A DNA stretch of 64,000 nt from the NCBI GenBank assembly GCA_002727195.1, contig PBWH01000006.1, forward strand, positions 443,018 to 507,017, in the 5' to 3' direction. How positions within the stretch are numbered: the stretch's first letter is position 1; the number at the start of each line of letters is the position of its first letter. Below, piece after piece: positions 35,167 through 42,091 of the stretch. Position numbers and translations under genes: made by a program. The notes beneath the pieces were generated by a model, which saw nothing but the letters and a program-made list of their open reading frames with translations, searched no databases and was not told the DNA's origin. The DNA is from Gemmatimonadota bacterium (GTDB lineage Bacteria; Latescibacterota; UBA2968).

Positions 35167-35425
35167 GAACAGCCCTTATCGGAGTCGTTAGCTCCGCAGC
35201 ACCGATGACGAGTTGATGTGAGAGACGTTCGGCTTCATCGATTGTGGTTCCGAGCTTCGGTAGACGCGCGGAGCACCCTACGTGCGTCTGGTGTTCCACG
35301 AGGATGAGCCCGTCTTCGGATGGGAGGGCTTCAACTGCCAGATGAGATGCGGATGGATCGGAATGCGTGGTCTGCGTGAAGAAAATAACGAGGACGGATA
35401 CTAACGTGATCTGCCACCCCGGCAT
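35153..35425 (-). CDS. Small exported protein of unknown function
   Basis: 90 residues; ATG at 35425 with TGAGGTGAAC upstream, seven bases after the stop of the GntR-type regulator. A signal peptide (MPGWQITLVSVLVIFFTQTT) is followed by a short mixed sequence with one Cys (THVGCSARLPKLG). I recognise no family. Probably cotranscribed with the regulator and the membrane-associated protein. Confidence 0.5.
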   Translation of the reverse strand: MPGWQITLVSVLVIFFTQTTHSDPSASHLAVEALPSEDGLILVEHQTHVGCSARLPKLGTTIDEAERLSHQLVIGAAELTTPIRAVRAPA

Positions 35426-35432
35426 GTTCACC

Positions 35433-36158
35433 TCACGATTCGACGGTCCTCCTGAGGTCCTGACTGGAGGACACAATGTGGTCGCGCATCTGGGCGCGGG
35501 CTTGGGAAGGATTCCGCGATTCGATCGCCGCCTGGATGGATCGATGCTCGTCGAGCGACAGTCGGGCGCGTCGCTCGCCATCTGGCTGGGTCGGATCGTC
35601 GAGGCTTTGAACGATCCACTGCTGGAGATAGTTCCGGGTGAGGTTCAGCAGGTTTGCGAGGATGTCATTCTGGGAAGCGCGGGCGATCGCGACGTGGAAG
35701 GCGAGGTCGGCTTCGAGAAAACCGTCCCGGTCGTCGAGGGCGGCCGCCAGGTCGTCGACGGTCGCCGATATGGCGGCCAGATGATCCGGTTGTGCTCGCT
35801 CCGCGGCGGCCTCGGCGGTCTGACATTCGAGCATTAGACGCGTTTCGATCAGGTCGTCGATGCCTTTCTCATCGAGCAGGAGCCCCCACTGCAGGGATCG
35901 TTCCAGGTGCCGGCTGCTGTCCTCGGAGATGAAAGTGCCTTCGCCCACACGCCCTTCTACGATCCCTAGTGTGGCGAGTGATCGAAGGGCTTCACGGAGC
36001 GTGGTCCGACCGACCCCGAATTGTCGACAGAGGTTCCGCTCGGCCGGCAGTCGTTGACCGGGTCGTAGCTCGTTTCGCCCGATCAGGTCAACGATCTGGT
36101 CGACAATCTCGTCGCTGATCGCTCGTTTCCGGATCGGTTTGATGTCGGGACCGTTCAT
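35433..36158 (-). CDS. GntR/FadR-family transcriptional regulator
   Basis: 241 residues. The winged helix reads DEIVDQIVDLIGRNELRPGQ and LPAERNLCRQFGVGRTTLRE (residues 15-65), followed by the all-helical FCD ligand-binding domain with candidate metal ligands in ADLAFHVAIA and SLDEHRSIQAAI. FCD regulators usually sense sugar acids, lactate or related carboxylates. A good operator candidate lies in the spacer between this gene and the divergent one at 36277. Confidence 0.88.
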   Translation of the reverse strand: MNGPDIKPIRKRAISDEIVDQIVDLIGRNELRPGQRLPAERNLCRQFGVGRTTLREALRSLATLGIVEGRVGEGTFISEDSSRHLERSLQWGLLLDEKGIDDLIETRLMLECQTAEAAAERAQPDHLAAISATVDDLAAALDDRDGFLEADLAFHVAIARASQNDILANLLNLTRNYLQQWIVQSLDDPTQPDGERRARLSLDEHRSIQAAIESRNPSQARAQMRDHIVSSSQDLRRTVES

Positions 36159-36206
36159 GGTCGAGAATGTGCTTTTCTGGTCAACTATTATGGGCTATTT
36201 TGTGAT

Positions 36207-36224
36207 TGGTCTGACCATCAGACC
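36207..36224. promoter_or_regulatory. FadR/GntR-type operator candidate
   Basis: TGGTCTGACCA (36207-36217) is a perfect dyad of the TGGT-N-ACCA form used by FadR/LldR-type regulators. It overlaps GGTCTGA-CCA-TCAGACC (36208-36224), and a half-site TGGTCAA lies near 36178. The position is 50 bases from the regulator start and 53 from the divergent gene. Confidence 0.55.
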
Positions 36225-36276
36225 TTGTCAGAATATCCACGATTCACCACCAGAGTCAAGGTGTTGGAGCAAAGAG

Positions 36277-36900
36277 TTGGCTGAAATCACCGACATCGGC
36301 CGCCGGATCGAATTGATCTCGATGGACGGCCACTTCCACGAGATATCCATCGGTCTTTATCTGCAGGCAGGGGATCCGGCTCGGTTCCTCGTCCATACCT
36401 ATAGCGGACTGGAGGGCGTGGCCGATCGTGTCGCCTTTATCAGAGGTGCGATGGTCGTTCTAGGCGGGATGACCGTGGACAACGGCCTACTTTCTCTCCC
36501 GTGCGGACACGAACACAATGCGGCCGTTCGACGAGTGTTCCTGGAAGCCGGGAAGCTGTCTGACGGACCTTTCGAGTCCCGTCCGCTGGAGACGCTGGAC
36601 AAGAAGTCAGGATTGACGATCAAGGTGGAGTCGCTGGGCGATGGACTCTATCAGGTAGGAGCCGAGGGAGACTGCAAAGGCAAAGAGCGCCGGATCAAGG
36701 TAGTGGCTAACGGGTTGGCCAAACTCGGGGAGGCGGTCCTGGTTGAAGGCAGAGACGACCAGGTCCAGTTTCCCTGCGGGCATTCACACGACGCACTGAC
36801 GGGCCTTCTGCTGGTCAGGGCGCCGAATGTGCGAGCGATCGTACGAGAGCAGGAGATGGCGGCCGCTAGGGGCGTCCTCTCGGCGCCGAGCCAACAGTAA
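36277..36900 (+). CDS. Unknown protein with duplicated PCGHxH motif
   Basis: 207 residues from TTG 36277, behind GGAGCAAAGAG; the open frame extends upstream into the regulator's promoter and is not protein-like there. Two similar halves carry SLPCGHEHNAAVRRVFLEAG (about 73-92) and FPCGHSHDALTGLLLVRAP (about 166-184). The CxHxH spacing could bind metal. No family recognised. The operator between it and the FadR-type regulator suggests joint control. The corrinoid operon begins 84 bases downstream. Confidence 0.65.
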   Translation: MAEITDIGRRIELISMDGHFHEISIGLYLQAGDPARFLVHTYSGLEGVADRVAFIRGAMVVLGGMTVDNGLLSLPCGHEHNAAVRRVFLEAGKLSDGPFESRPLETLDKKSGLTIKVESLGDGLYQVGAEGDCKGKERRIKVVANGLAKLGEAVLVEGRDDQVQFPCGHSHDALTGLLLVRAPNVRAIVREQEMAAARGVLSAPSQQ

Positions 36901-36949
36901 GTCAGGGGAGAGGCAAGAGCTCAGGATGAAGCTAGGGCGAAAGCAGGAT

Positions 36950-36977
36950 CGTTCCCGGGCTCCAGCCTGGGAACGAG
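36950..36977 (+). repeat. Short palindromic repeat (GTTCC...GGGAACGAGG type), copy 2
   Basis: CGTTCCC and GGGAACG arms around GGGCTCCAGCCT; the element itself contains a second nested palindrome (GGGCT/AGCC). It ends GAACGAGG eight bases before the start codon of the URO-D-type methyltransferase. Copy 1 is at 4739-4767. Confidence 0.65.
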
Positions 36978-36984
36978 GCAGGCA

Positions 36985-38010
36985 ATGAGCATACCGGAAA
37001 TGAAACCGCGTGATCGGGTGCTGGCGGCGCTGAATCGTCAGCCGGTCGATCGTACGCCGACCTGCAATCCGACATCGGTGGCGACTGTCGAGCTGATGGA
37101 TCTCGTGAACGCGCCGTTTCCGCAGGCGAATCGTGATCCTGAACTGATGGCTCGGCTTGCGGCCACGGGCTACACCGAACTCGGGTTCGACACGATCATG
37201 CCAGTGTTCTCGATTATCCAGGAATCGTCCGCCGTCGGATGCAAAATCCAGTGGGAGCAGAAGGACAACTGGCCGACGGTCAAGATGCGGGAGCCGATCT
37301 GGGAGAAGCTCGAGAACATCAAGATTCCGACGGATTACCTGATGCATCCGGATGCGCAGTGCGTGATCAAGGCAATCGAGATTCTCAAGCGCGAATACGG
37401 GGACGAAGTCGCAATCGTGGGGAAGACGATGGGGCCTTGGTCGCTTGGCTATCACTGCATGGGCGTCGAACCCTTCCTGCTGATGTCGCTCGACGATCCC
37501 GATCAGACGAAGATGATCCTCGACAAACTGAAGCAGATCACGATCGAGTTCGGGAGAGCGCAGATCGAGGCCGGAGCGGATGCTTTGACGCTTCCCGACC
37601 ATGCGACGGGCGATCTCGTCAGCGGCGAATACTACGAACGCTACCTGCGTGAACTGCATATTGAGTTCGTCGAGCAGATCCCGATTCCCCTGATCCTGCA
37701 TATCTGTGGGCGGACGGTCGACCGGATGGATTACATCGCGCAAACGGGGATGGCGGCGTTCCATTACGATTCCAAGAACCAGCCTGACGAGTCGATCGCT
37801 ATCACAGGCGACAAAATTTCCCTGGTCGGGAACATCAACAACCCTGAGACGCTGTTCTCGAAGGGACCCGAAGAAGTGAAGGCGGAGGTCGAGGGCAACC
37901 TCGAGGCGGGCATCCAGCTTATCGGGCCGGAGTGCGCGATTCCCTTGCAGACGCCGATCGAGAACCTGACAGTGATCCCGGAGACGGTCAAGGAGTGGCA
38001 CAAGAACTGA
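36985..38010 (+). CDS. URO-D-type corrinoid methyltransferase (MtaA/MtbA-like)
   Basis: 341 residues. KPRDRVLAALNRQPVDRTP opens the uroporphyrinogen decarboxylase fold. Zinc ligands His239, Cys241 (LILHICGRT) and Cys317 (IGPECAIP) are at nearly the same positions as in MtaA methyltransferases (about 237, 239, 316). This combination, absent from true HemE, marks methyl transfer to or from a corrinoid. In the family the enzymes either methylate coenzyme M or, as in CmuA-like and O-demethylase systems, demethylate a substrate. With no coenzyme M pathway here, substrate demethylation onto the next gene's corrinoid is most likely. The corrinoid gene starts one base after the stop. Confidence 0.85.
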   Translation: MSIPEMKPRDRVLAALNRQPVDRTPTCNPTSVATVELMDLVNAPFPQANRDPELMARLAATGYTELGFDTIMPVFSIIQESSAVGCKIQWEQKDNWPTVKMREPIWEKLENIKIPTDYLMHPDAQCVIKAIEILKREYGDEVAIVGKTMGPWSLGYHCMGVEPFLLMSLDDPDQTKMILDKLKQITIEFGRAQIEAGADALTLPDHATGDLVSGEYYERYLRELHIEFVEQIPIPLILHICGRTVDRMDYIAQTGMAAFHYDSKNQPDESIAITGDKISLVGNINNPETLFSKGPEEVKAEVEGNLEAGIQLIGPECAIPLQTPIENLTVIPETVKEWHKN

Positions 38011-38011
38011 C

Positions 38012-38767
38012 ATGGCGAAGCTGAGCGACATTCAGAACGAAACCATCCGGGCGGAGATCGAAGAGTATCTGGATCGACCGGAAGAGGTCGAGCGAAACAT
38101 CGAGCTGTTCTCGAAGACGAAGACCGTGATGCAGGAGATCGCCGCCGCCCTGATCGACGGTGAACACCAGACCGTGGATGAGCTGACCCGGCAGTGTCTC
38201 GACGAGGGGATCGAGGCGCTGGAGATCATGGATGACGGGTTGATTTCTGGTATGGGCATCGTGGGGATCAAGTTCCGGGAGAACTTCATCTTTGTGCCGG
38301 AGGTCCTGGCCTGCGCCCGCGCGATGAAAGCGGGGATGGCGCATATCGAGCCGATCCTGTCCGCCTCAGGGATCGACCCGATCGGTACAGTGATCATGGG
38401 GACGGTGAAGGGTGACCTTCACGACATCGGGAAGAACCTGTGCATCATGATGCTCCGGGGAGCCGGTTTTGTCGTGCACGACCTGGGTGTCGATACGTCC
38501 GAGGATGAGTTCATCGATGCCGTCGAGGAACACGAGGCACCCTTGATGGGCATGTCGGCCCTGCTGACGACGACGATGCCGAACATGGGCAAGACGATCG
38601 AGGCCTTTATCGACGCGGACCTTCGGGATGAGGTAAAGATCATGGTGGGGGGCGCGCCGGTGACGCAGGACTTCGCCGACGACATGGGTGCCGATGGATA
38701 CGGGGGGGATGCCCTTGCCTGTGTGGAACTCGCCAAGCGTCTGCTCGAAGAGGAGGACGACGAGTAG
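38012..38767 (+). CDS. Corrinoid (B12-binding) methyl-carrier protein
   Basis: 251 residues. The four-helix cap (about 40-120) is followed by the Rossmann-like cobalamin domain with GTVKGDLHDIGKN, i.e. D135-x-H137-xx-G140, whose His is the lower cobalt ligand. MGMSALLTTTMPNM and VGGAPVTQDFADDMGADGYG are the usual cofactor-tail contacts. It is about 40 residues longer at the N-terminus than MtbC/MtaC carriers. It carries the methyl group between the URO-D-type enzyme and an acceptor, probably the homocysteine methyltransferase at 40770. Confidence 0.9.
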   Translation: MAKLSDIQNETIRAEIEEYLDRPEEVERNIELFSKTKTVMQEIAAALIDGEHQTVDELTRQCLDEGIEALEIMDDGLISGMGIVGIKFRENFIFVPEVLACARAMKAGMAHIEPILSASGIDPIGTVIMGTVKGDLHDIGKNLCIMMLRGAGFVVHDLGVDTSEDEFIDAVEEHEAPLMGMSALLTTTMPNMGKTIEAFIDADLRDEVKIMVGGAPVTQDFADDMGADGYGGDALACVELAKRLLEEEDDE

Positions 38768-38768
38768 G

Positions 38769-39083
38769 ATGGCAGCCGACAGAGAGAAGCCAACCCGGGC
38801 CGACTATCAGGCCCGGCTGGACAAAATTTCGTCGATCTTCGCCGACATGGTGAAGCACGCCGACGCGGTTTCCATGACCCGCTGTCCCTATAAGAATCGA
38901 TTCGACGCGTGTACGGCCCAGTTCGGCTGCCGATACCAGAAGCGCGAGCCGGAATCAGAGATGGTGGCCTGCACGAGCGACGACAAGCTGGACTACCGGA
39001 CGGCTTGGGACAAGAACCAGGCATCCAAAGACGAGATGCGCGAGCGATTGCGGTCAGGACGGACATCCGGATCAAAGGACTGA
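38769..39083 (+). CDS. Small four-cysteine protein of the corrinoid operon
   Basis: 104 residues, ATG one base after the corrinoid gene's stop. Highly charged, no signal peptide. Cysteines C39, C48, C54 and C68 lie in RCPYKNRFDACTAQFGCRYQ and MVACTSDDKL, suggesting a zinc or iron-sulfur site. The last 30 residues are charged and probably disordered. I recognise no family. Its place between the methyl carrier and its activator suggests a role in electron delivery or corrinoid handling; this is inference only. Confidence 0.7.
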   Translation: MAADREKPTRADYQARLDKISSIFADMVKHADAVSMTRCPYKNRFDACTAQFGCRYQKREPESEMVACTSDDKLDYRTAWDKNQASKDEMRERLRSGRTSGSKD

Positions 39084-39110
39084 ACCCCGCCGTGATTCGG
39101 TGGGGTTTTT
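39083..39110 (+). terminator. Hairpin with T-tract inside the corrinoid operon
   Basis: AACCCCGCCG and CGGTGGGGTT form a stem with one G-T pair and a TGATT loop, followed by TTTTT. It begins in the stop codon of the four-cysteine gene and ends two bases before the start codon of the activator; its right arm also holds the only purine-rich ribosome binding sequence (GGTGGGG). Confidence 0.6.
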
Positions 39111-39112
39111 GA

Positions 39113-40738
39113 GTGGGATTCGTGGCATACGTTCGATACGACAAACGGAAGACTGAGGTTCGGCCCGGGAGGACGCTGTTTGACTACGCCGACGACTTCG
39201 CGCTCAGGGTGGCGACGTCGTGCGGCCGGTCCGGCTCGTGCCACGAGTGCGTCGTGGAGGTGACCGAGGGGGAGTCGGCGCTCAGCCCCCCGACGGCCGA
39301 GGAATTCTTCCTGCAGCCTCCGTTTAGGCTGGCCTGTCAGGCACGCGTCGAGGACAATGGGAGCGATGTCGCGTTCGAGCCACTGAGACGGGCCCCCAAG
39401 ATCCTGTCCTCGGTCGGTCCATTCGAGGGAGAGCTGGATCCGGCGATTCGACGTGAAGCCGATGCCGTGACGTGCGAGGGCGTACGGGTCGATTACGGCG
39501 GGCGAATCATCGGGCTTGCGGTGGATCTCGGTACGACGACCGTCGTGGCTGATTTCGTCGATCTCGAAACAGGTGAGAGTCTCACGCTCAGTTCCTTCGA
39601 GAATCCCCAGCGGTTCGGCGGCAGCGATGTGATGAACCGCATCTCCTACGACGTCGGGGAGAACCAGGGCGAACTGTGGAAGGCGATTTCGAGTAGCCTC
39701 AACAACGAGATCGAGGCGGCGGCCGATCGTTGCGGGTTTCGGCCCCGGGACATTTACGAAGTGGTCGTCGCTGGGAACGCGACGATGCGCGACCTGTTCT
39801 TCCGGCTCGACGTGCAATCGATCGGTCAGAAGCCGTATAAGTCGACCATCGAGCACGAGTGGATGGAGGGAAAGCGAGAGACAACCTCTCTTATCAGTCC
39901 GGCAAACCGCCTCGGGATCAGGATCAACCGGAATGGCCGCGTGGTCGGGTTGCCAATCATTGCAAGTCACGTTGGGGGAGACACTTCGGCGGATTTGATC
40001 GCCCTTAACGCCCTTTCAAAGCACGAGACTGCCATGTTGGTAGACGTCGGGACGAATACTGAGGTGATCGTCAAGAAAGGAGACCGGATGGTGGCGGCCT
40101 CCTGTCCGGCGGGTCCGGCGTTTGAGGGTGGTGGAATCACGTACGGAATGCCGGGTTACGAAGGCGCCATCGAGAAGCTATCTATCGAGGGTGACGACTA
40201 CGCTTTCCAGACGATCGGCGAACAACCGGCGAAGGGGCTCTGTGGATCGGGCCTGATTGATCTGCTCGCCGAGCTTCGGCGGCACGATCGCATGACGCCG
40301 AAGGGTGTGTTCGAAGACAAGCAATTCGAACTCACGATCGTTCCCGACTGTGGGATTACTTTCTCGCGTCAGGATGCGAGCAACCTCGCGCAGGCCAAGG
40401 CGGCGAACACGTCGGGTGAATTCATCGTGATGCGCCATCTGGATGTGCGACCCGATGACGTCGAGTGTCTGTATCTGGCAGGCGGGTTCGCGAACTACGT
40501 GGACATCGGGAATGCCATCGAGATCGGTTTTCTGCCCCCTGTCCCGGAGGATCGGATCGAGAAGATCGGGAATGCCGCTCTCGTCGGAGCGCGAGATGCC
40601 CTGCTGTCGCTCGAGAGGCGCCGGGGTGCCGAGCGGTATCCCCGAGAGATCGAGCACCTGGAACTCGAAACGACGCCTGATTTCTTCGAGGTTTTTGTTG
40701 AAGCGTGTCAATTCAAACCGATGGTTTTCGAGTGGTAA
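39113..40738 (+). CDS. RACo-type corrinoid activator, [2Fe-2S] + ASKHA (DUF4445)
   Basis: 541 residues from GTG 39113 (GTG 39122 also possible). An N-terminal ferredoxin domain has C37-x5-C43-x2-C46 and C75 (SCGRSGSCHECVVEV, RLACQARV). A linker and the ASKHA ATPase domain with LAVDLGTTTVVADFVDLETG (about 135-155), VVAGNATMRDLF, LVDVGTNTEVIVK and YLAGGFANYVDIGNA follow. This is the architecture of reductive activators of corrinoid proteins, which use electrons and ATP to bring Co(II) back to Co(I). Shorter than many RACo proteins (about 630), with the central linker reduced. Confidence 0.9.
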   Translation: MGFVAYVRYDKRKTEVRPGRTLFDYADDFALRVATSCGRSGSCHECVVEVTEGESALSPPTAEEFFLQPPFRLACQARVEDNGSDVAFEPLRRAPKILSSVGPFEGELDPAIRREADAVTCEGVRVDYGGRIIGLAVDLGTTTVVADFVDLETGESLTLSSFENPQRFGGSDVMNRISYDVGENQGELWKAISSSLNNEIEAAADRCGFRPRDIYEVVVAGNATMRDLFFRLDVQSIGQKPYKSTIEHEWMEGKRETTSLISPANRLGIRINRNGRVVGLPIIASHVGGDTSADLIALNALSKHETAMLVDVGTNTEVIVKKGDRMVAASCPAGPAFEGGGITYGMPGYEGAIEKLSIEGDDYAFQTIGEQPAKGLCGSGLIDLLAELRRHDRMTPKGVFEDKQFELTIVPDCGITFSRQDASNLAQAKAANTSGEFIVMRHLDVRPDDVECLYLAGGFANYVDIGNAIEIGFLPPVPEDRIEKIGNAALVGARDALLSLERRRGAERYPREIEHLELETTPDFFEVFVEACQFKPMVFEW

Positions 40739-40769
40739 TCTGGCAGACGGGCCAGGAACGCGAGGATCT

Positions 40770-41762
40770 ATGAAGACTTTTTCCGAACGACTTCAGGATG
40801 ACGCCCCGATTCTCTACGATGGCGGATTCGGGTCCCAGCTCTTTTCCCGTGGCGTCGAGCTAACCAACAGTACGATGGCCAACGAATCGCACCCGGAGGC
40901 GGTCACGGATATCCACCTGGCTTATATCGCCTCTGGTTCGGAGGCGATCGGGACGAATACATTCGTGGCCAGTGCTCTTCATCTCGATATGGCGGGGAAG
41001 GAAGGGGAGGAAGCGGATGAGATCGCCCGACAGGCTGTCCGGAATGCTAGAGTGGCCGTCGAGCAGAGTGAGAAATCCGTCTACGTCGGCGGCTCGATGG
41101 GGCCCTCTCCGGGAGCGATCGAGGCGGATGCTGGTGATACGACATTCGGTATTCCGAACGAGAAGGTGCGAGATGCCCATAGGCGTTTGTCCTCGGCGCT
41201 GGCAGACGAGGGGGTCGACTTCTACATGGTCGAGACGCAGTTTTCGGCGAACGAGGCGGCCATTGCAGTGGATGAGGCGCGCAAGTTTGGTGTGCCGATC
41301 CTGGTGAGCATGACCTACAAGTGCACGAAGGATCGCAAGACGGGTGAGGTGATCTACAAAACGGACTGGGGGCACTCTCCTACTTCCTTGCTCGACGCCC
41401 TGGCCGGCGGTGAACACTCGGAGGGAGAGAACCTGCTCCCATACGTGCATGGGATGGGTCTCAACTGCGGCGCTGAGACACGGGACGACGACCACACAGG
41501 TATGCCTTACGCGATCGAAGGGACGGGGCAGCTGACCCGGTCGCTGGCTGAGCGGGACCTGACGGGAAAGACAATGGTCGCTTACCCGAATGCTGGGATG
41601 CCCAAGCTGGACAAGCAGATGGAGACCGTCTACAGCCAGTCCCCGGAGGACATGGCCGGATATCTGCCAGATCTGTTGGCTACCGGAGCCCGGTTTATCG
41701 GTGGCTGCTGTGGGACTGGCCCCGAGCACATTGCAGCGTTCCGGACGGTCCTGGATAGCTGA
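40770..41762 (+). CDS. Homocysteine S-methyltransferase of the corrinoid operon
   Basis: 330 residues; ATG 40770 with GCGAGGATCT upstream. PILYDGGFGSQLFSRGVELT and AIGTNTFVASALHLDM are PF02574 landmarks. Zinc Cys are in GLNCGAETRDDD (about 235) and GGCCGTGPEHIAA (about 312-313). It corresponds to the first domain of MetH. With the corrinoid carrier upstream, the natural reaction is methyl-Co(III) plus homocysteine giving methionine. An insertion around 190-225 (THKCTKDRKTGEVIYKT-like region and HSEGENLLPYVHG) distinguishes it from the copy at 33745. Confidence 0.87.
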   Translation: MKTFSERLQDDAPILYDGGFGSQLFSRGVELTNSTMANESHPEAVTDIHLAYIASGSEAIGTNTFVASALHLDMAGKEGEEADEIARQAVRNARVAVEQSEKSVYVGGSMGPSPGAIEADAGDTTFGIPNEKVRDAHRRLSSALADEGVDFYMVETQFSANEAAIAVDEARKFGVPILVSMTYKCTKDRKTGEVIYKTDWGHSPTSLLDALAGGEHSEGENLLPYVHGMGLNCGAETRDDDHTGMPYAIEGTGQLTRSLAERDLTGKTMVAYPNAGMPKLDKQMETVYSQSPEDMAGYLPDLLATGARFIGGCCGTGPEHIAAFRTVLDS

Positions 41763-41764
41763 CG

Positions 41765-42022
41765 ATGGCCGAGTTGACCGAGTACCAGGTCCTGTACTGG
41801 CGAGACATGCCTGCGCAGATCCGGGTCTACAAGGATGGGCGTCCCAAGTCCTATCTTCTCCCAGAACGGTATCAGGAAGCGATCGACCGCGTCGCGATGC
41901 AGGAAGGGCTGGTCAATACCGATGCCTACCTGGAACAATGGACCTGGTCCGATCGGATGAAGCGCGAAGGGGCGGCTGAGGAGGTCGTAGAAGCCGTGAT
42001 CGAGGAGCTGACATCCTCCTGA
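41765..42022 (+). CDS. PF13769-type small protein ('virulence factor' domain)
   Basis: 85 residues, starting two bases after the homocysteine methyltransferase stop. EYQVLYWRDMPAQIRVYKDG, LLPERYQEAIDRVAMQEGL and DAYLEQWTWSD match the small PF13769 family, whose name is historical and not informative. I recall relatives next to corrinoid/homocysteine methyltransferase genes in alphaproteobacteria; here the association recurs. Function unknown. Confidence 0.75.
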   Translation: MAELTEYQVLYWRDMPAQIRVYKDGRPKSYLLPERYQEAIDRVAMQEGLVNTDAYLEQWTWSDRMKREGAAEEVVEAVIEELTSS

Positions 42023-42091
42023 TCGGTTGCGGATCGGCCGGTGGCCACGTATCATTTTCCGGATGACGAAAACTTTGAACAGGAATGGAAC

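Noticed and set aside
34636..35425. A single frameshifted gene spanning the membrane-associated and small exported proteins
   Set aside because: Each part has its own plausible start and ribosome binding site with a 14-base overlap, so two genes are the simpler reading; a frameshift cannot be excluded without homologs.
36901..36984. Cobalamin riboswitch in front of the corrinoid operon
   Set aside because: Only 84 bases are available and no B12-box-like sequence is seen; the spacer holds the GTTCC/GGGAACGAGG palindrome instead.
36784..38031. Open minus-strand frame of 415 codons opposite the URO-D-type methyltransferase
   Set aside because: Antisense shadow; no domain-like segment, no ribosome binding site, and the plus-strand gene has all zinc ligands in place.
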